A DNA stretch of 64,000 bases. Source: Hybos culiciformis (Eukaryota; Arthropoda; Insecta; Diptera; Hybotidae). Within the stretch, counting starts at the first letter, position 1, and each line of letters starts with the position of its first letter. Below are positions 48,413 through 59,291 of this stretch, piece by piece. The position numbers and the translations under genes are program-made. The stretch is taken from the NCBI GenBank assembly GCA_964007475.1, contig OZ023273.1:100172533-100236532 (forward strand), read 5' to 3'. The notes beneath the pieces are model-generated. The model saw nothing but the letters and a program-made list of their open reading frames with translations. It was not told where the DNA came from and made no database searches.

Positions 48413-50232
48413 TTAAAAAAAATTTTTTTTTGTAAAACAAAAGAAAGCTTAATGGGGATTAGACCGATTCTCACAAAAGTATTAGACACTATGTGCAACA
48501 TTTTGTACAAATTCAAGAGCGGATATGAAAAAATTTTAAATAATGCTAGAAGGAAAAAAAAATGATGATTGTTTCAAAATATCAGTGTGGCAATAAAAAC
48601 AATTTTATGTAAAATAAAAAATGTAAACATGTAAATAAGTCACCGAAGATATGAACACAATTGGGAATACAACGTACAAACGACTGTCAAAAAAACAATT
48701 TCTGTCTTTATTTATATGAGAATGAACACAATTAGAAGTATTAGAACTATTGGCTAAAAGCGACTGGTTAGTTACAACAGATTATAAAAAATTAAAATTG
48801 TACAAAAATCAAAATTAATATTAAAAAATAATTAACTTTAATTATATTTATAGGTAGAGAAAATGCAATAGCATCATGAAACAGCAACGGAATAAATTAA
48901 AAATTTAAAAAAGCTATAGTCCCAAGGGAAAATTTTACTTTAGCCAAGACCAAAATAAAATAATTATAACTCCTTTGAAGCTTTCGAGATCCTAAAGTAA
49001 ATTCCAATTAAGATTTCTTTTCAATCCATTCATTAATCTGTGTTTAGTACAGAAGGCAAGAAGTGATAAAGCGTGTTATTTCGACTTATTCGCATTATGA
49101 ATACCTACACATAAATTTGTATGTAATAAAATTCTAAGTAAGTGAGTCGATTTTAAAAGGATTTTCATAGACTTAATTAAAAGAACGAAAAGTTTAACTC
49201 AAATCGTACAGAAGTTATTCGAAAAAAATTTCTTTTTTACTAATCGAAAACCTATTTCTTACTAGAGAAACTTATTACTTTATTAAAATATATATTTATT
49301 TTACGCTTTTGTAATTACAAGCGGATTACTATTTCATAATATTGTTACGGAGGTAATTAATACACTAAACTTTATCGTGCCTTATAATAAGTATGTATAA
49401 AATTAATTGGTATTGTGAAAAGTATGCTTATTGTAACTATAACGTAAAAATGGTACTTTTAAAAATTTCTAATTAAGATAAAAACTATTTTGAGGAACTA
49501 AAATTGATGAGTTATTTCAAAGAAATCTAAGCCAATTTGAATATAAAGTTAAAACAGAGGTTTATTTGTTTTTTTCCCTTTATTCCTCACTAAAACTTTT
49601 TAAATAAACAATCAGAACACATAAAATTTATTCCAAAAATAAAATTAAAAAGTTTTGCTTTTATCGTAAAGTTCTTAAACAGTAAGGAGGGGTAAGGCAA
49701 TATTTATTTCTTATATACAAATTATTAATTAACACATTTATTTTTTAATTAACAAATTATACTGTAGACGAAAATATTTCATTATATATAATATAAATCA
49801 GTTGTTTCATCGAGACTTTATCTTATGTATTTCGAAATTATTTTCAACTTCCAACCAGTTAAGTAGAGTTGTTAGATTATATATTTTTTTTAAGTTCAAT
49901 ACAATTAATTTTTAGTAGTTTTAATGTTTTATAAAAATACAATTATTAATAAAACTCCATAAATGAATTTATAACAAATTTTTTTAAATTTTTATTAGGC
50001 AGCCTAGAAACTAAAACATTCATAATTATATTTATAATTATTATTTCAAATATGTTAATATCTAAGAAAAACTGAAAATTGTATTATAAGTTAGAAATTC
50101 GAGTCCAAAAATAATTTAAAAATGTAAATAATTTGTGAATTTTTTTTTATTAAATAATTTATTTTAAACTTCATTTATATCTTTACGAAACTACGATAAT
50201 ATGTATTTTATTTTTTAATTACATTTTTAAGC
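48413..50232. other. Intergenic sequence after the first receptor
   Basis: Contains a likely polyadenylation signal (AATAAA at 48591). The remainder is AT-rich with no gene or bounded element recognised. Confidence 0.5.
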
Positions 50233-50630
50233 TAAACTGACCATATTTGTCCAGCTTAATGCTAGACAAATGCTGGACATTTTTAGTTATTCGCAAATAT
50301 CTCGAAAACGGTTCGTTTTTTAGCATTTTTGAGGTAGCCCAACCCTAGGTGACCATCAAATCAACTTTTAATTACCTATTCAAAAAGCACTGGAACTTAA
50401 AAAACTATCAAAGGGTTACTGAGATATTGAATTTTGAAAAAAAAAAAATAAAAAATAAACAAAAATAATAAATTATTTATATTTTTCAAAATCATCCCCT
50501 GATTTGATGGTCACCTACGGTTGGGCTACCTCAAAAATGCTTAAAAACGCACCGTTTTCGAGATATTTGCGAATAACTAAAAATGTCCCACATTTGTCCA
50601 GCATTAAGCTGGACAAATATGGTCAGTTTA
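50233..50630. mobile_element. Foldback MITE with long terminal inverted repeats and 8-bp TSD
   Basis: TAAACTGACCATATTTGTCC at the left is inverted at the right end, and the match continues for about 125 bp on each side. It runs through TTAGTTATTCGCAAATATCT, CGAAAACGGT and GAGGTAGCCCAACC to GGTGACCATCAAATCA, with few mismatches. The spacer of about 140 bp is AT-rich. The octamer TTTTAAGC flanks both sides exactly (50225-50232 and 50631-50638). Non-coding. The 8-bp duplication is compatible with hAT-type mobilisation. Confidence 0.9.
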
Positions 50631-50778
50631 TTTTAAGCACCCAAAAGTCTATCATTTAATAGAAAAATTATCCCTCAGCGATTTAAGAAAGCTTTGACTT
50701 AGTTTTTTTTTTTTTTTTTTTTTTTATTACAGTTACTACACTTAGAGAAGTATGGATTTGGTAATGGGGACAGGAAGT

Positions 50779-51269
50779 TTAGACGGGATTATAAAGTGGG
50801 ACAGAAAGGAGGTAATCATTTACACTCTTCTTAAAGCGGCGCAAGTCGTAAATCAAACGTCCGCCAGCTGTCGGGAACAATTTTGATGGGAGAGCATTCC
50901 ACATTTTCGAGATGCGAACTGAAAACGAATCTCCGAAGCTCGTTCTATCACATCTGGGAATTTTGACAGAATATGGGTGTGACGTTGAGGCGGTACGTGT
51001 TTGACGTGAAAATACTTGAAGTGAAGGACTTTTACTTCCAGGGAACACGTATCCGTTCCAACAAGGTATTTATAAAAAATGGAAAGTGAACCTACATTGC
51101 GACGGTGATTGAGTGATGTTAATGAGCTGGTGGTTTGGTGATTGTTTATCAATCTAATAGCCCTTCTCTGAACTTTGTCCAGGTACTCAACGTGGGTTTT
51201 TGGAGCACCAGCCCATATATGTGAATTATATTCTAATTTCGGTCGTATGTAGGATTTATAAATGTTCAA
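50779..51269 (-). pseudogene. LINE C-terminal region (thumb and tail)
   Basis: Two overlapping frames cover this part, showing a frameshift near 51050. The first (51269 to 50853) contains YKSYIRPKLEYNSHIWAGAP and VQRRAIRLINN, typical of the region after the catalytic domain of non-LTR reverse transcriptases. The second (51048 to 50779) continues with PYSVKIPRCDRTSFGDSFSV and MWNALPSKLFP and reaches the natural C-terminus shortly before the poly(A) tail. Inactive fragment. Confidence 0.88.
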
Positions 51270-51553
51270 GAGATCAAAGGGGGAAAAGTATTGTTTACAT
51301 CTTTTAAGGAAACCGAGACATTTCGCTGCGTTTTATGCCGTTTCGAAAATATGAAGTTTCCAGCTCAAATATGAAGTTATTTTCGAGCCTAAAATGTCAA
51401 GGTTTCCAGATTTGCCGATACTTTCTCCTTGGAAAGAAAATTGGGGATCAAAAGTTGACAGTTTTCTAGAAATTAGGCAGCATTGAGTTTTTGATGCGTT
51501 AAACTCAACTCTGTTGAGAAAACCCCATTGCGAGATTTTAGAAAGGTCGTGAT

Positions 51554-52306
51554 TTATGCTACTTTGCAGGAAGTTGCGTTTAGTAGTAACAACATGCGAA
51601 GATGCGATTTCCTATTAACAAAATCGTAGCATGCTACCAAGTTACTGTTCTCGGCGAAGCTGTGGATGGTGTTGAGTGTTGACTGTAGAAGATCATTAAT
51701 GAAAATTAAAAAGAGGGTTGGGGAGAGAACACACCCTTGGGGTACACCGGAGTTGATATTGAAAATATGTGACTGGTACCCATCCACAACAGCACGAATA
51801 GAACGGCCAGACAAAAAGTTGCTGGTCCAATTGACAAAGGCTGATCCTAGACCCATTACTTTGACTTTAGAAATCAAAGCCGGGTGCCAGACTCGATCAA
51901 AAGCCTTAGCTATATCCAAAGCAACAACACAAGCCTCACCGGAATTGTGAAGACTGGCGTTGAGCTTGTGGGATAAATATGTCATCAGGTAACCAGTCGA
52001 TCTATTCGTACGAAAACCATATTGCTGGTCACTTAGCAATTTGTTACATTCAAGGTATTTTTTAACTTTATTATTAATGAGGGATTCCATTACTTTGGAG
52101 AGAATAGAAGTAAACGCAATAGGCCTTTTTTTGGAATAGGCTGAACATGCACAACTTTCCACTTGGTGTGAATATGAGAGATAGAAAAGGTTGCGCAGAG
52201 GTTTAGCCAGAACGGAGGCAGTATGTTTTAGGACCACAGCCGGAATACCATCAGGGCCAGTTGACTTTTTCACATTCAGATTTTTGAGAGCTTTTAAACA
52301 GCTCAT
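51554..52306 (-). pseudogene. LINE reverse transcriptase domain with mutated catalytic motif
   Basis: A 250-codon open frame covers most of the palm and fingers. Visible: KKSTGPDGIPAVVLKH, then a stretch where the usual PIPKKG and NYRPIA segment is partly deleted (KKRPIAFTS remains), QQYGFRTNRSTGYLMTY, motif A VALDIAKAFDRVWH with its catalytic aspartate, and motif B SGVPQGCVLSPTLF. Motif C should read FADD but is FAEN, so both catalytic aspartates of that loop are lost. The frame then degenerates. The enzyme would be dead. Confidence 0.92.
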
Positions 52307-52533
52307 TGCCTAATGTAAACTCTTCCAAAAGAAGAGTTTACAGTTGGCAAGACAGGTGGAACTTGAGCTGAAGCTGCAAGTGTTGAGTTTTGACTAAAAA
52401 GTTTTGCAAACAGATTAGCCTTCCCAACCGAATCTGATATGATCCGGTCACCATCTACAAGGGGAGGAAAAGATGAAGGCGAACAGAAGTTCTGTTGTAT
52501 ACTTTTAGCGAAGCTCCAAAAGCTTCTGCTATT

Positions 52534-52952
52534 TTAAGGAAGGTTTAATTTTTCTTGACGCTTCCTCTGGGTAAACAAAGCCTTCTGCTGGCAACAAATT
52601 CTACTGCATCTGTTCCTGACCCTTCGCCAGTGCTTCAGTGAATTTAAAGAATTGTTTTGTTTATACTCACGAAAAGCATTATCTCTATCGGCTATGGCCT
52701 TTGCACAGGTGTCATTGAACCACGGATTTTTAGTATTCGTTTTATTTTGTACTTTTTTATGGGGTATGAATAGTTTCATCCCTAACAGAATACTTTCAAT
52801 AATGACAGGTTGGGGTCTCCGTTGTCCAATACTTGGGTCTCACTTAAAGCCAGAACATTTCGCTTAGCAGAGGCCAGATGGATTTGTACGGCTTGGAAAT
52901 TCGCTTCCAAACCTCGGATGTTACAAAAATGTATACTAAATTTTTTGCTCAT
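52534..52952 (-). pseudogene. LINE endonuclease N-terminus fused to linker by internal deletion
   Basis: A methionine at 52952 opens MSKKFSIHFCNIRGLEANFQ and continues to NVLALSETQVL, the first strand and metal-binding region of an APE-type endonuclease. The frame stops near 52775. A second frame (52779-52534) begins KLFIPHKKV and holds NPWFNDTCAKAIADRDNAF, a linker normally found after the endonuclease. The catalytic histidine and aspartate segments between them are missing, so most of the endonuclease has been deleted. Confidence 0.8.
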
Positions 52953-53139
52953 CGATCAGGGAGTGTAAATTCAATAAAATTAGTTGGTTCCAATAAACAA
53001 GCCGACGAACTACGAACTGGCGGTCAACAGTTTCTAGAGCCTTATTGACCTCCAGTAAGGCAACGACAAGCGAGTTTAGAAGAGTGCACGGGGAAAATAA
53101 ACGATAGGAAAATTGGGAAGATTTGGTAACCGCGTCAAT

Positions 53140-53567
53140 GATGGATTTTTTTTAATTATTATTATTAATTTAATTTTTATTTTTATTAATTTTTCACTTT
53201 AATTTTTATTATTTAATTTCGAATAAAATCCGTCGAATTTGCGCGAACATTTAAATATAACTTTTAATTATTATTATTATTATAATTTTTTTTTTTTTCC
53301 TTTTATTAAGTACAAATAAAAAAAAAAGGTCAAAATTTTAAAAGAAAACAAAAACTATATTTCTTTAACAACAAAAAAAAAAAAAAACGAAAAGACGAAA
53401 CGCGTGCACAAATGTCTATTATCACAACACAACTGTTAGAATTTTGGCTTAGTTTGAAAACTTTGGCCAAAGTATATTTTAATCGACTTTTAGAGCATGA
53501 TAAACAACTCCTTGAATTCATCTGAAAAGAAATTTATGGTTTATAGCAAATATAATAATCCAATAAT
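53140..53567. other. AT-rich spacer between LINE and hAT relic
   Basis: Low-complexity TTATTATT and poly-T runs. A 192-bp open frame on the minus strand has no coding character. Confidence 0.5.
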
Positions 53568-54235
53568 CTTCTTAGGATGGAAAAAAGCATCCCGGAACAT
53601 ATTTTTTTAAATTTTAAATAATTTTTTATGAATTTTAAATATTTTTTATCAAAAAGAAATTAAAAATAATTTTAAATGAGACTTAAAATTCAAATAATAA
53701 ATAGTAGATATTTTGGTTACTAATTGGCTATGTAGATAATTTTCGCACAGCTTTTCATAAATTTAAATTTTTACCCGATCAAATTTTGAATATTCTCTAT
53801 CTTTAGTTAACTTCCAAATTTTGTTAAATTTTTTTTTTTTTTAAATGGTTAAATTTTTTAATAAAAAAAAGAAAAATTGAAGAACAGCAGGAGATATAAA
53901 GGCGGTGGGAGAAGAGCATTTGAATTAATGTACTTAGCACATTAAGCCAAGATAAGACATTACACGAGCCCAATACTTTGAAGTTCCTAGATTACCAGGC
54001 AGAAACACAATGATGTGAAAAGTTAGAAACATATATATATAACAGTTAAAGAAAGTGGAGTAGGATGTTCTATTTCCAGTTCATTAAATGATTTAGTAAC
54101 AACAAAGACGCAACGCAAGGGTTGAAGCTGGTAAAATTAAAATAAAGTTCTTTGGATAAGTCATTTTTCTACTAAAAAACGACAAAGCGATAGGAACCCC
54201 ACGAGTCTCAACCTGCTGTTAAAAATTTTTAACCA

Positions 54236-55000
54236 CACAGAGAAAAATAGTACTAGGTAAAATTAATCAGATTGCCTTATTGAGCTATTTTACCATGAAT
54301 TCTTATTGAAATTAATAAATAATGTTTTATTTCCATAGAGAAATCCTTTTGATTTAATGAAGAAAATCTTATAGAACATTCTAATAGGTTTTCATATTAA
54401 TTTTATATAGAAAATCATATTCTGTTTTCGAAACAAATGATATTCTTATTGTTATCTAGTTTTAAAAAGACAAACTCATCGAAAAATAGATTTTCGGTTA
54501 CAACGATGTAAGGTTTTGAAACTATTTTTGTATTTTTATTTATATAATAAAACGATGCAAGGTTTTTATTTGTTTATAAAGTCACCAGTATACATAATTT
54601 ATATTTTCTATTTTGCACACACCCATAATTTTAAGACTATAGCTGAGTGGTAGAGTGTTTGATTGCAATGCTATATGTCGAGGTTCGAATGCCGAACAAG
54701 GCATAAAAAATTAAAATCGAAATTATTAAAAAAAAGAAAATTAAAAAAAAATAAAATTAAAAAAATTAAAAAAAAATAAAAATAAAAAATACAAAAAAAA
54801 ATAAATAAAATTTTTTTTTTCTAATTCTTATTGAAATCAAAAAGATTTCTTCTTAATAGTATAACGTTATCATGTAAAATACAAGCCAAAATTTTTACAA
54901 GATTTTCTCTATGGTTTTGATATGACGTTCTTCTTGGAAAAAAAAGGAAGAGAAATCTTATTACTTTTCTTCTATTTTAAGTGGTAGTTTTTGCTCTGTG
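54236..55000. mobile_element. Element with CACAGAGAAAAA-type ends inserted in the hAT relic
   Basis: Comparison with the empty site in the copy at 18019-18774 fixes the boundaries. The insert starts CACAGAGAAAAATAGTACTA, ends with the inverse of CACAGAGCAAAAACTACCAC, and is flanked by CA on both sides (a possible 2-bp TSD). A tRNA-like SINE piece with an A-rich tail lies within it. The same end type, CACAGAAAAAA, bounds 58830-60900. Confidence 0.75.
54632..54815 (+). repeat. tRNA-like SINE with A-rich tail
   Basis: A box TAGCTGAGTGGTAGAGTG (54640-54657) and B box GGTTCGAATGCC (54682-54693) at tRNA spacing, followed by a degenerate A-rich tail of about 100 bp (54706-54815). The internal arm around TTGATTGCAATGC resembles an anticodon arm, but the acceptor stem does not close, so it is not a functional tRNA. 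Confidence 0.65.
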
Positions 55001-55168
55001 CATCCCACCACTTTTAGCCTGCCACTTCGACACTGACTATCAGGCAAAATGAATTAACAATTCAATGAACTTTTTATAATATTCAATAATATTTCGAGAT
55101 TTCGTCTCAGTTGCTTTACAATAAAATTAAATATCTATTCTATTCTTGAAAAATAAGATAAGTGTGTA

Positions 55169-55701
55169 GGCGCCATGAAATAAGACCGCGTGAAATAAGG
55201 CCTCGTGGCATTTTGTTCGTCGTTCTTAATTCACTTTTGAGTATGAAATAAGGCCGAAAAAAAAAATTAAGACCGCGCGGTCTAATTTGTGATTGCGGCC
55301 TAATTTCATTCTCAAGAGTGAAACCGGTCTTATTTCATTTTCTAAAAATTAATTAAGACCGCGAGTAAATTCCAAAAAAATTCAAATTTAAAACAACAAA
55401 AATTACTCGTTTCAGGGAAGAGCGGCGCGATAAGTGTTTGCTCTTTTCGCAATATGTCTTTAAAATATTAAAAGTTGTTTCGGGGACTAAACGAAAAATA
55501 TCAGCCTTTTCGATCTCAGTTTGTAGGATCGAATATTTCTTGGAATTTAAAGTCTTAATTCACTTTTTTAAGTCTTTGAAGTCTTAATTCATTTTTGAAA
55601 ATAAATTCTAATTGCGTAATCTAATTACATTTTGGGATTGTGGTCTAAATTTATTTGGCTAGCGCGTTTTTATTTCTTGCGGCCTTATTTCTATCCCTCA
55701 G
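55169..55701. mobile_element. Element with repeated AATTAAGACCGCG and GAAATAAGGCC words
   Basis: The ends are GGCGCCATGAAATAAGACCG and the inverse of GAGGGATAGAAATAAGGCCG, imperfectly matching over about 35 bp. The heptamer GTGTGTA flanks both sides (55162-55168 and 55702-55708). Inside are many scattered variants in both orientations of (GA)AATTAAGACCGCG, TAAGGCC and TAAGTCTT, giving an unusual density of one motif. No reading frame. Probably a non-autonomous DNA transposon with multiplied subterminal sites. Confidence 0.7.
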
Positions 55702-55948
55702 GTGTGTATTAATACTAAATAAAAATTATTTTATATTCAACAATATAAATGAAGGAATGATAATTGCTTTGCATATGTATTTAAATTCTCATTATAATAA
55801 CCAAACTTAGAAAATAATTTAATATGTACATTATTATTAAACAGTTTGTTTAATTAAAAAAAAATAATTCAAATGTAATGACAATTTTTCACTTTGAGAA
55901 CCAAAAGGAAATATTTTTATTTATTTTCTTAAAAAATTTTGTATTACA

Positions 55949-57730
55949 ATGTCACAAATTATTTTTAATATTACCTTTTTTTTTATTATATTTGCAAATG
56001 TTTATTCACTTAATATTGAAAATATCCTTAAAATTATTTACTCCAAAAATAAATTGGAAAATCTTTTTATTTATTTGTATGAAAATAATAAATATATAGA
56101 TGAATCGTATAACAAATTATTAAAATGCAATCATCATAGTTTAAATTTAACATTATTAACATTTAATGAATTAAATAATAACAATATGAGATTAATTAAT
56201 TTTGTGAATAAAGATTTATTATCATTAATTTTTTTAAATGAAATAAATTATACAATTATACTAAATAATATAAATCGTACATATTATGGCATGAAAGAAA
56301 CTTATTTAGTTTTTATTTTCAGCAGTGTTCCTAGCCAAAAATTTTTAGACCATTTGTTTCATTGGTGTTTTCAATGTTATTTTGTAAATGTTATAGCAAT
56401 ATTTAATAAAAATAATTTAACAGAAATAATTAGCTATTCACCATATCCATCGATGAAACAATTAAATTATACTAATAAATTTTCATTATTTCCAAATAAA
56501 ATTGAAAATGTTAATGGTTATGAAATAAGAGCGATAACAACAAATAATACACCACGTCATTTTAATTATTATGCTGAAAATGGAACAAGGATATATTCTG
56601 GTTACACATACATTTTATTTAAGTTATTCACTGAACATATTAATGCAACACTACTACCAGTTGATATGGCAAGAAATGTAAATTTACAAAATTATTATAA
56701 TTATTTTCAAAATAGCGATCTCGATGTTACAATTTTCATATATATTTTAGATCATATTTATGAATCATTTATATTATCTTATCCTCTGATTTGGGATAAA
56801 TGGTGTATTATAGCACCACATTCTCATGAAATTGATAGATATTTATATTTTTTTAAACCATTTCAATTAGAAATATGGTTGTCTGTAATAATACTAATAT
56901 TCTATACTGCTGGTTGTCAGAAAATAATTTCGAAAGTTTTACACAAAAAAATGGAATTTGGTGAAGCAATGATTTTAACATTTAAACAAGTCTTGTACAT
57001 TTCAGCTAATAGAATCAAACTTAAAAATTGGAAATTAATTCCATCAAATTATTTAGTCCTATTGCTAGGGTTTATAATAACAAATTTATACTTATCATTT
57101 CTTGTAAGCTTTTTAACAACAATTGTATATGAAAAACAAATTATGTCTATGGATGATTTAATACAATCCAATATGAAAGTTTTAATGATCAACGAAGAGT
57201 ATGAAACAATTTCAAAAGTAGATTTCCCAGCTGGATTTTTAAGAGCTCTAATGCCATCAAGACGATTGGGATTACCAGTTACAAAATTAAGATTAGAATT
57301 AAACACATCTTATTGTTATACAACGAGCGAAGAACGTAAAAAATATATATTCACAAGACAAAAATATTTAGATCGTCCAGTTTTCCATCTAACAGATATG
57401 TGCTTTTTTACAAATGGTGCTGGATTTTTCTATAAAAAAGACTACCATCTTGGAAGATCTTTAGATTATTTTATAATGCGAACATACGAGAATGGATTAT
57501 TAAATTTATGGTTTGATAAAAGTGTCGACGAATGTATTAAAATTGGAGCAATTACTATAATGGAAAATAAAATTAATCTGGTACCAATTCCATTAGATTT
57601 AAATTATTTGATGGCGCCATGGTATATTCTTATGTTTGGTTTATTACTTGGAGTGACTTGTTTTATTTTAGAATTAATAATTTCAAAATTAAAAAACACG
57701 ACTGATGTGAAATTTTTAGTAGAATATTAA
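55949..57730 (+). CDS. Divergent ionotropic receptor (second paralogue)
   Basis: A 593-residue, intronless IR and a close relative of the gene at 46622. Shared blocks include AITTNNTPRHF against AMTTNNTPRHF, FLVSFLTTIVYEKQIM, and KYLDRPVFHLTDMCFFTNGA. By eye roughly half or more of the positions agree, with conservation highest in the second pore helix and lobe S2. Domains: signal peptide (about 1-20), cysteine pair CFQCYF (140-145), S1 (about 193-300), M1 (about 309-328), pore (335-355), M2 (about 367-395), S2 (about 397-555), M3 (about 557-579). The start is the first methionine before a clean signal peptide. An overlapping short frame upstream (from 55878) is not used. The glutamate-carboxylate arginine is not apparent, so the ligand is unlikely to be glutamate. 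AATAAA follows the stop by 5 bp. Confidence 0.92.
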   Translation: MSQIIFNITFFFIIFANVYSLNIENILKIIYSKNKLENLFIYLYENNKYIDESYNKLLKCNHHSLNLTLLTFNELNNNNMRLINFVNKDLLSLIFLNEINYTIILNNINRTYYGMKETYLVFIFSSVPSQKFLDHLFHWCFQCYFVNVIAIFNKNNLTEIISYSPYPSMKQLNYTNKFSLFPNKIENVNGYEIRAITTNNTPRHFNYYAENGTRIYSGYTYILFKLFTEHINATLLPVDMARNVNLQNYYNYFQNSDLDVTIFIYILDHIYESFILSYPLIWDKWCIIAPHSHEIDRYLYFFKPFQLEIWLSVIILIFYTAGCQKIISKVLHKKMEFGEAMILTFKQVLYISANRIKLKNWKLIPSNYLVLLLGFIITNLYLSFLVSFLTTIVYEKQIMSMDDLIQSNMKVLMINEEYETISKVDFPAGFLRALMPSRRLGLPVTKLRLELNTSYCYTTSEERKKYIFTRQKYLDRPVFHLTDMCFFTNGAGFFYKKDYHLGRSLDYFIMRTYENGLLNLWFDKSVDECIKIGAITIMENKINLVPIPLDLNYLMAPWYILMFGLLLGVTCFILELIISKLKNTTDVKFLVEY

Positions 57731-57734
57731 TTTT

Positions 57735-57740
57735 AATAAA
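57735..57740 (+). terminator. Likely polyadenylation signal of the second receptor
   Basis: AATAAA five bases after the TAA stop. In such AT-rich DNA the hexamer is common by chance; a further AATAAAT lies at about 57781. Confidence 0.4.
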
Positions 57741-57927
57741 AAAATAATAACTTAAATTCAAAAAATTCCTGTTTATTAGCAAATAAATATTATAATTTTT
57801 ATAAAATATATTACAATAATATTTTTTTATAGATTAAGATAATTAAAGATAATTTAGATAACACTTATTATCTAAAAATAAAAAACACGACCCACAAAAA
57901 CAAAGTTTTTAATATAAATCCTATATG

Positions 57928-58736
57928 CAGGGCCGGCTTAAGCTGGAAGCGGTGGATGCAAAGCATCGGGGCGCCTCTTGTAAAAGGCGCTTGTAAAAAA
58001 TAGAATTTTAGTCGCTATTTAATATGTCAAAAAAAAAAACACAATTTTTATTTTTTATTTTTGAAGAAGTTTTTTAAATTTTTAAAAAAATTTTATTTGA
58101 TTTAGAAATAATGCTTACCGATGGCCGGAAAAAAGATATATCTTCAACGGAATTATTTAATGAATTAAAAATAGCAAAAGAATTTTTGAAAGACTATGAA
58201 AACCCACTTAACATCTTGCAATATATATATAATAATCTACTGGATTCCATTGCTATTAAAATATTCTTAACTTTACCAGTGTCAGTTGCAAGCGGAGAAC
58301 AATGTTTTTCGAAGCTTAAACTAATTAAAAATTATTTAAAGTCAACCATTTCATAAGAAAGATTAGTTGGTTTAGCAATGATATCGATTGAAAGTGATAT
58401 ATGCGACAAATTAGAAATACATAATGTAATTGATGAATTTGCAAGTTTAAAAGCTAGAAAAGTGAATATCTAGATTCTAGAATGATAGTTTTGTTTGTTT
58501 TTATACAAAATTTTATTCATCGTATTACAGAATAATATTGTTTCAATAAAATAAAAAAATATGTAAACAAAATAAAACTTGTATTTTAGTTGAAAAAGAA
58601 TTATTAATTTTTTAATATATTTTTATTACAAATTTAACATTGCCAATTGAATTATTTTAAGTCCTAAAAACCAATAAAAATGGGCGTCTAAAAGGAATTT
58701 CGCATCGGGGCGCTACTAATGCTAGAGCCGGCACTG
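57928..58736. mobile_element. hAT element with transposase C-terminal remnant
   Basis: The ends are CAGGGCCGGCTTAAG and the inverse of CAGTGCCGGCTCTAG. The flanking octamers are CCTATATG and TCTATATG, a TSD with one mutation. The 809-bp element keeps only the 3' part of a transposase gene, so it is an internally deleted copy. A GC-rich GCATCGGGGCGC block occurs near both ends. Confidence 0.9.
58111..58472 (+). pseudogene. hAT transposase C-terminal dimerisation domain, broken
   Basis: The frame from 58111 reads into LPVSVASGEQCFSKLKLIKN, the hallmark of the hAT C-terminal dimerisation domain, then YLKSTIS. A stop at 58354 interrupts a frame that otherwise continues ERLVGLAMISIESDICDKLE and ends naturally at about 58472. 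The catalytic core is absent. Only the last quarter of a transposase that normally spans about 600 residues is left. Confidence 0.88.
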
Positions 58737-59291
58737 TCTATATGGGCGGCCTCGGTTTTTTATTGCTAATTTTTGGTTTACTGACTATTCAGATGTTTCG
58801 CATTCAATTGAATCATTTATATTACGCTGGTACACAGAAAAAAATAAATTAGAATAATTGACTAAACATAATTAAATGAATCAGATTTCTTTAATTTAAC
58901 TAATGTTTTAAACAAATTAATTACTTGAATAGTTGAAAAAAAATTCAAAACTGACTGATTTTTCTAATGAAAATTCATTGATTTGAGTTTTAAAATACAA
59001 ATAATTAATTGAAAGAATTATTAAATTCAATAGTTGTTTTTAACAATTCATTTATTTGAAATATTTAAACAAATTTGTTAAAATGAAAATTAAGGTAAAT
59101 TTTAAAATTATCTAAACATTATGTGATTCAGCAAATTTAATTATTGGATTTGAAATAAATATTTCAATATATCAAATACAAAAATAGTAGAATTGTACAG
59201 TAACATTCTTTGACAATTCGTCTATCTAGTTCTTAAGTGCCGTATACGCATTTTTCGTATTTTTGGCAAATTGAGTTTGAAGTTGTAAGAC

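Larger units (their letters stand above)
50702..53140 (-). mobile_element. Decayed non-LTR retrotransposon with poly(A) tail
   Basis: On the minus strand the element runs from about 53140 to a poly(A) tail (T-run on the plus strand at 50702-50724). Order: an endonuclease-type N-terminus starting at 52952, a linker (52534-52779), reverse transcriptase (51554-52306) and a thumb plus C-terminal region (50779-51269). The structure is that of a single large ORF2 with internal deletions and frameshifts. It is not flanked by a TSD I can see. It lies between the two receptor genes in the opposite orientation. Confidence 0.9.
53568..55035. mobile_element. Left-truncated hAT relative of 18019-18774, with a nested insertion
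   Basis: From CTTCTTAGGATGG the sequence parallels the hAT element at 18019-18774 through ACCCGATCAAATTTTGAATA, CACATTAAGCCAAGATA and GTTCTATTTCCAGTTCATTA. It ends in CCTGCCACTTCGACACTG, the same right terminus. The left terminal repeat and about 70 bp are missing. After TTTTTAACC the parallel is broken by a 765-bp insertion and resumes with CATCCCACCACTTTTA, which shows that the insertion came later. Confidence 0.85.

Noticed and set aside
51666..51950. Plus-strand open frame within the LINE
   Set aside because: Antisense to the reverse transcriptase; the minus-strand frame carries the conserved motifs.
54632..54700. Functional tRNA gene
   Set aside because: A and B boxes are present but the acceptor stem does not pair and an A-rich tail follows, which fits a SINE.
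57049..57306. Antisense open frame inside the second receptor
   Set aside because: A shadow of the receptor coding frame with no independent support.
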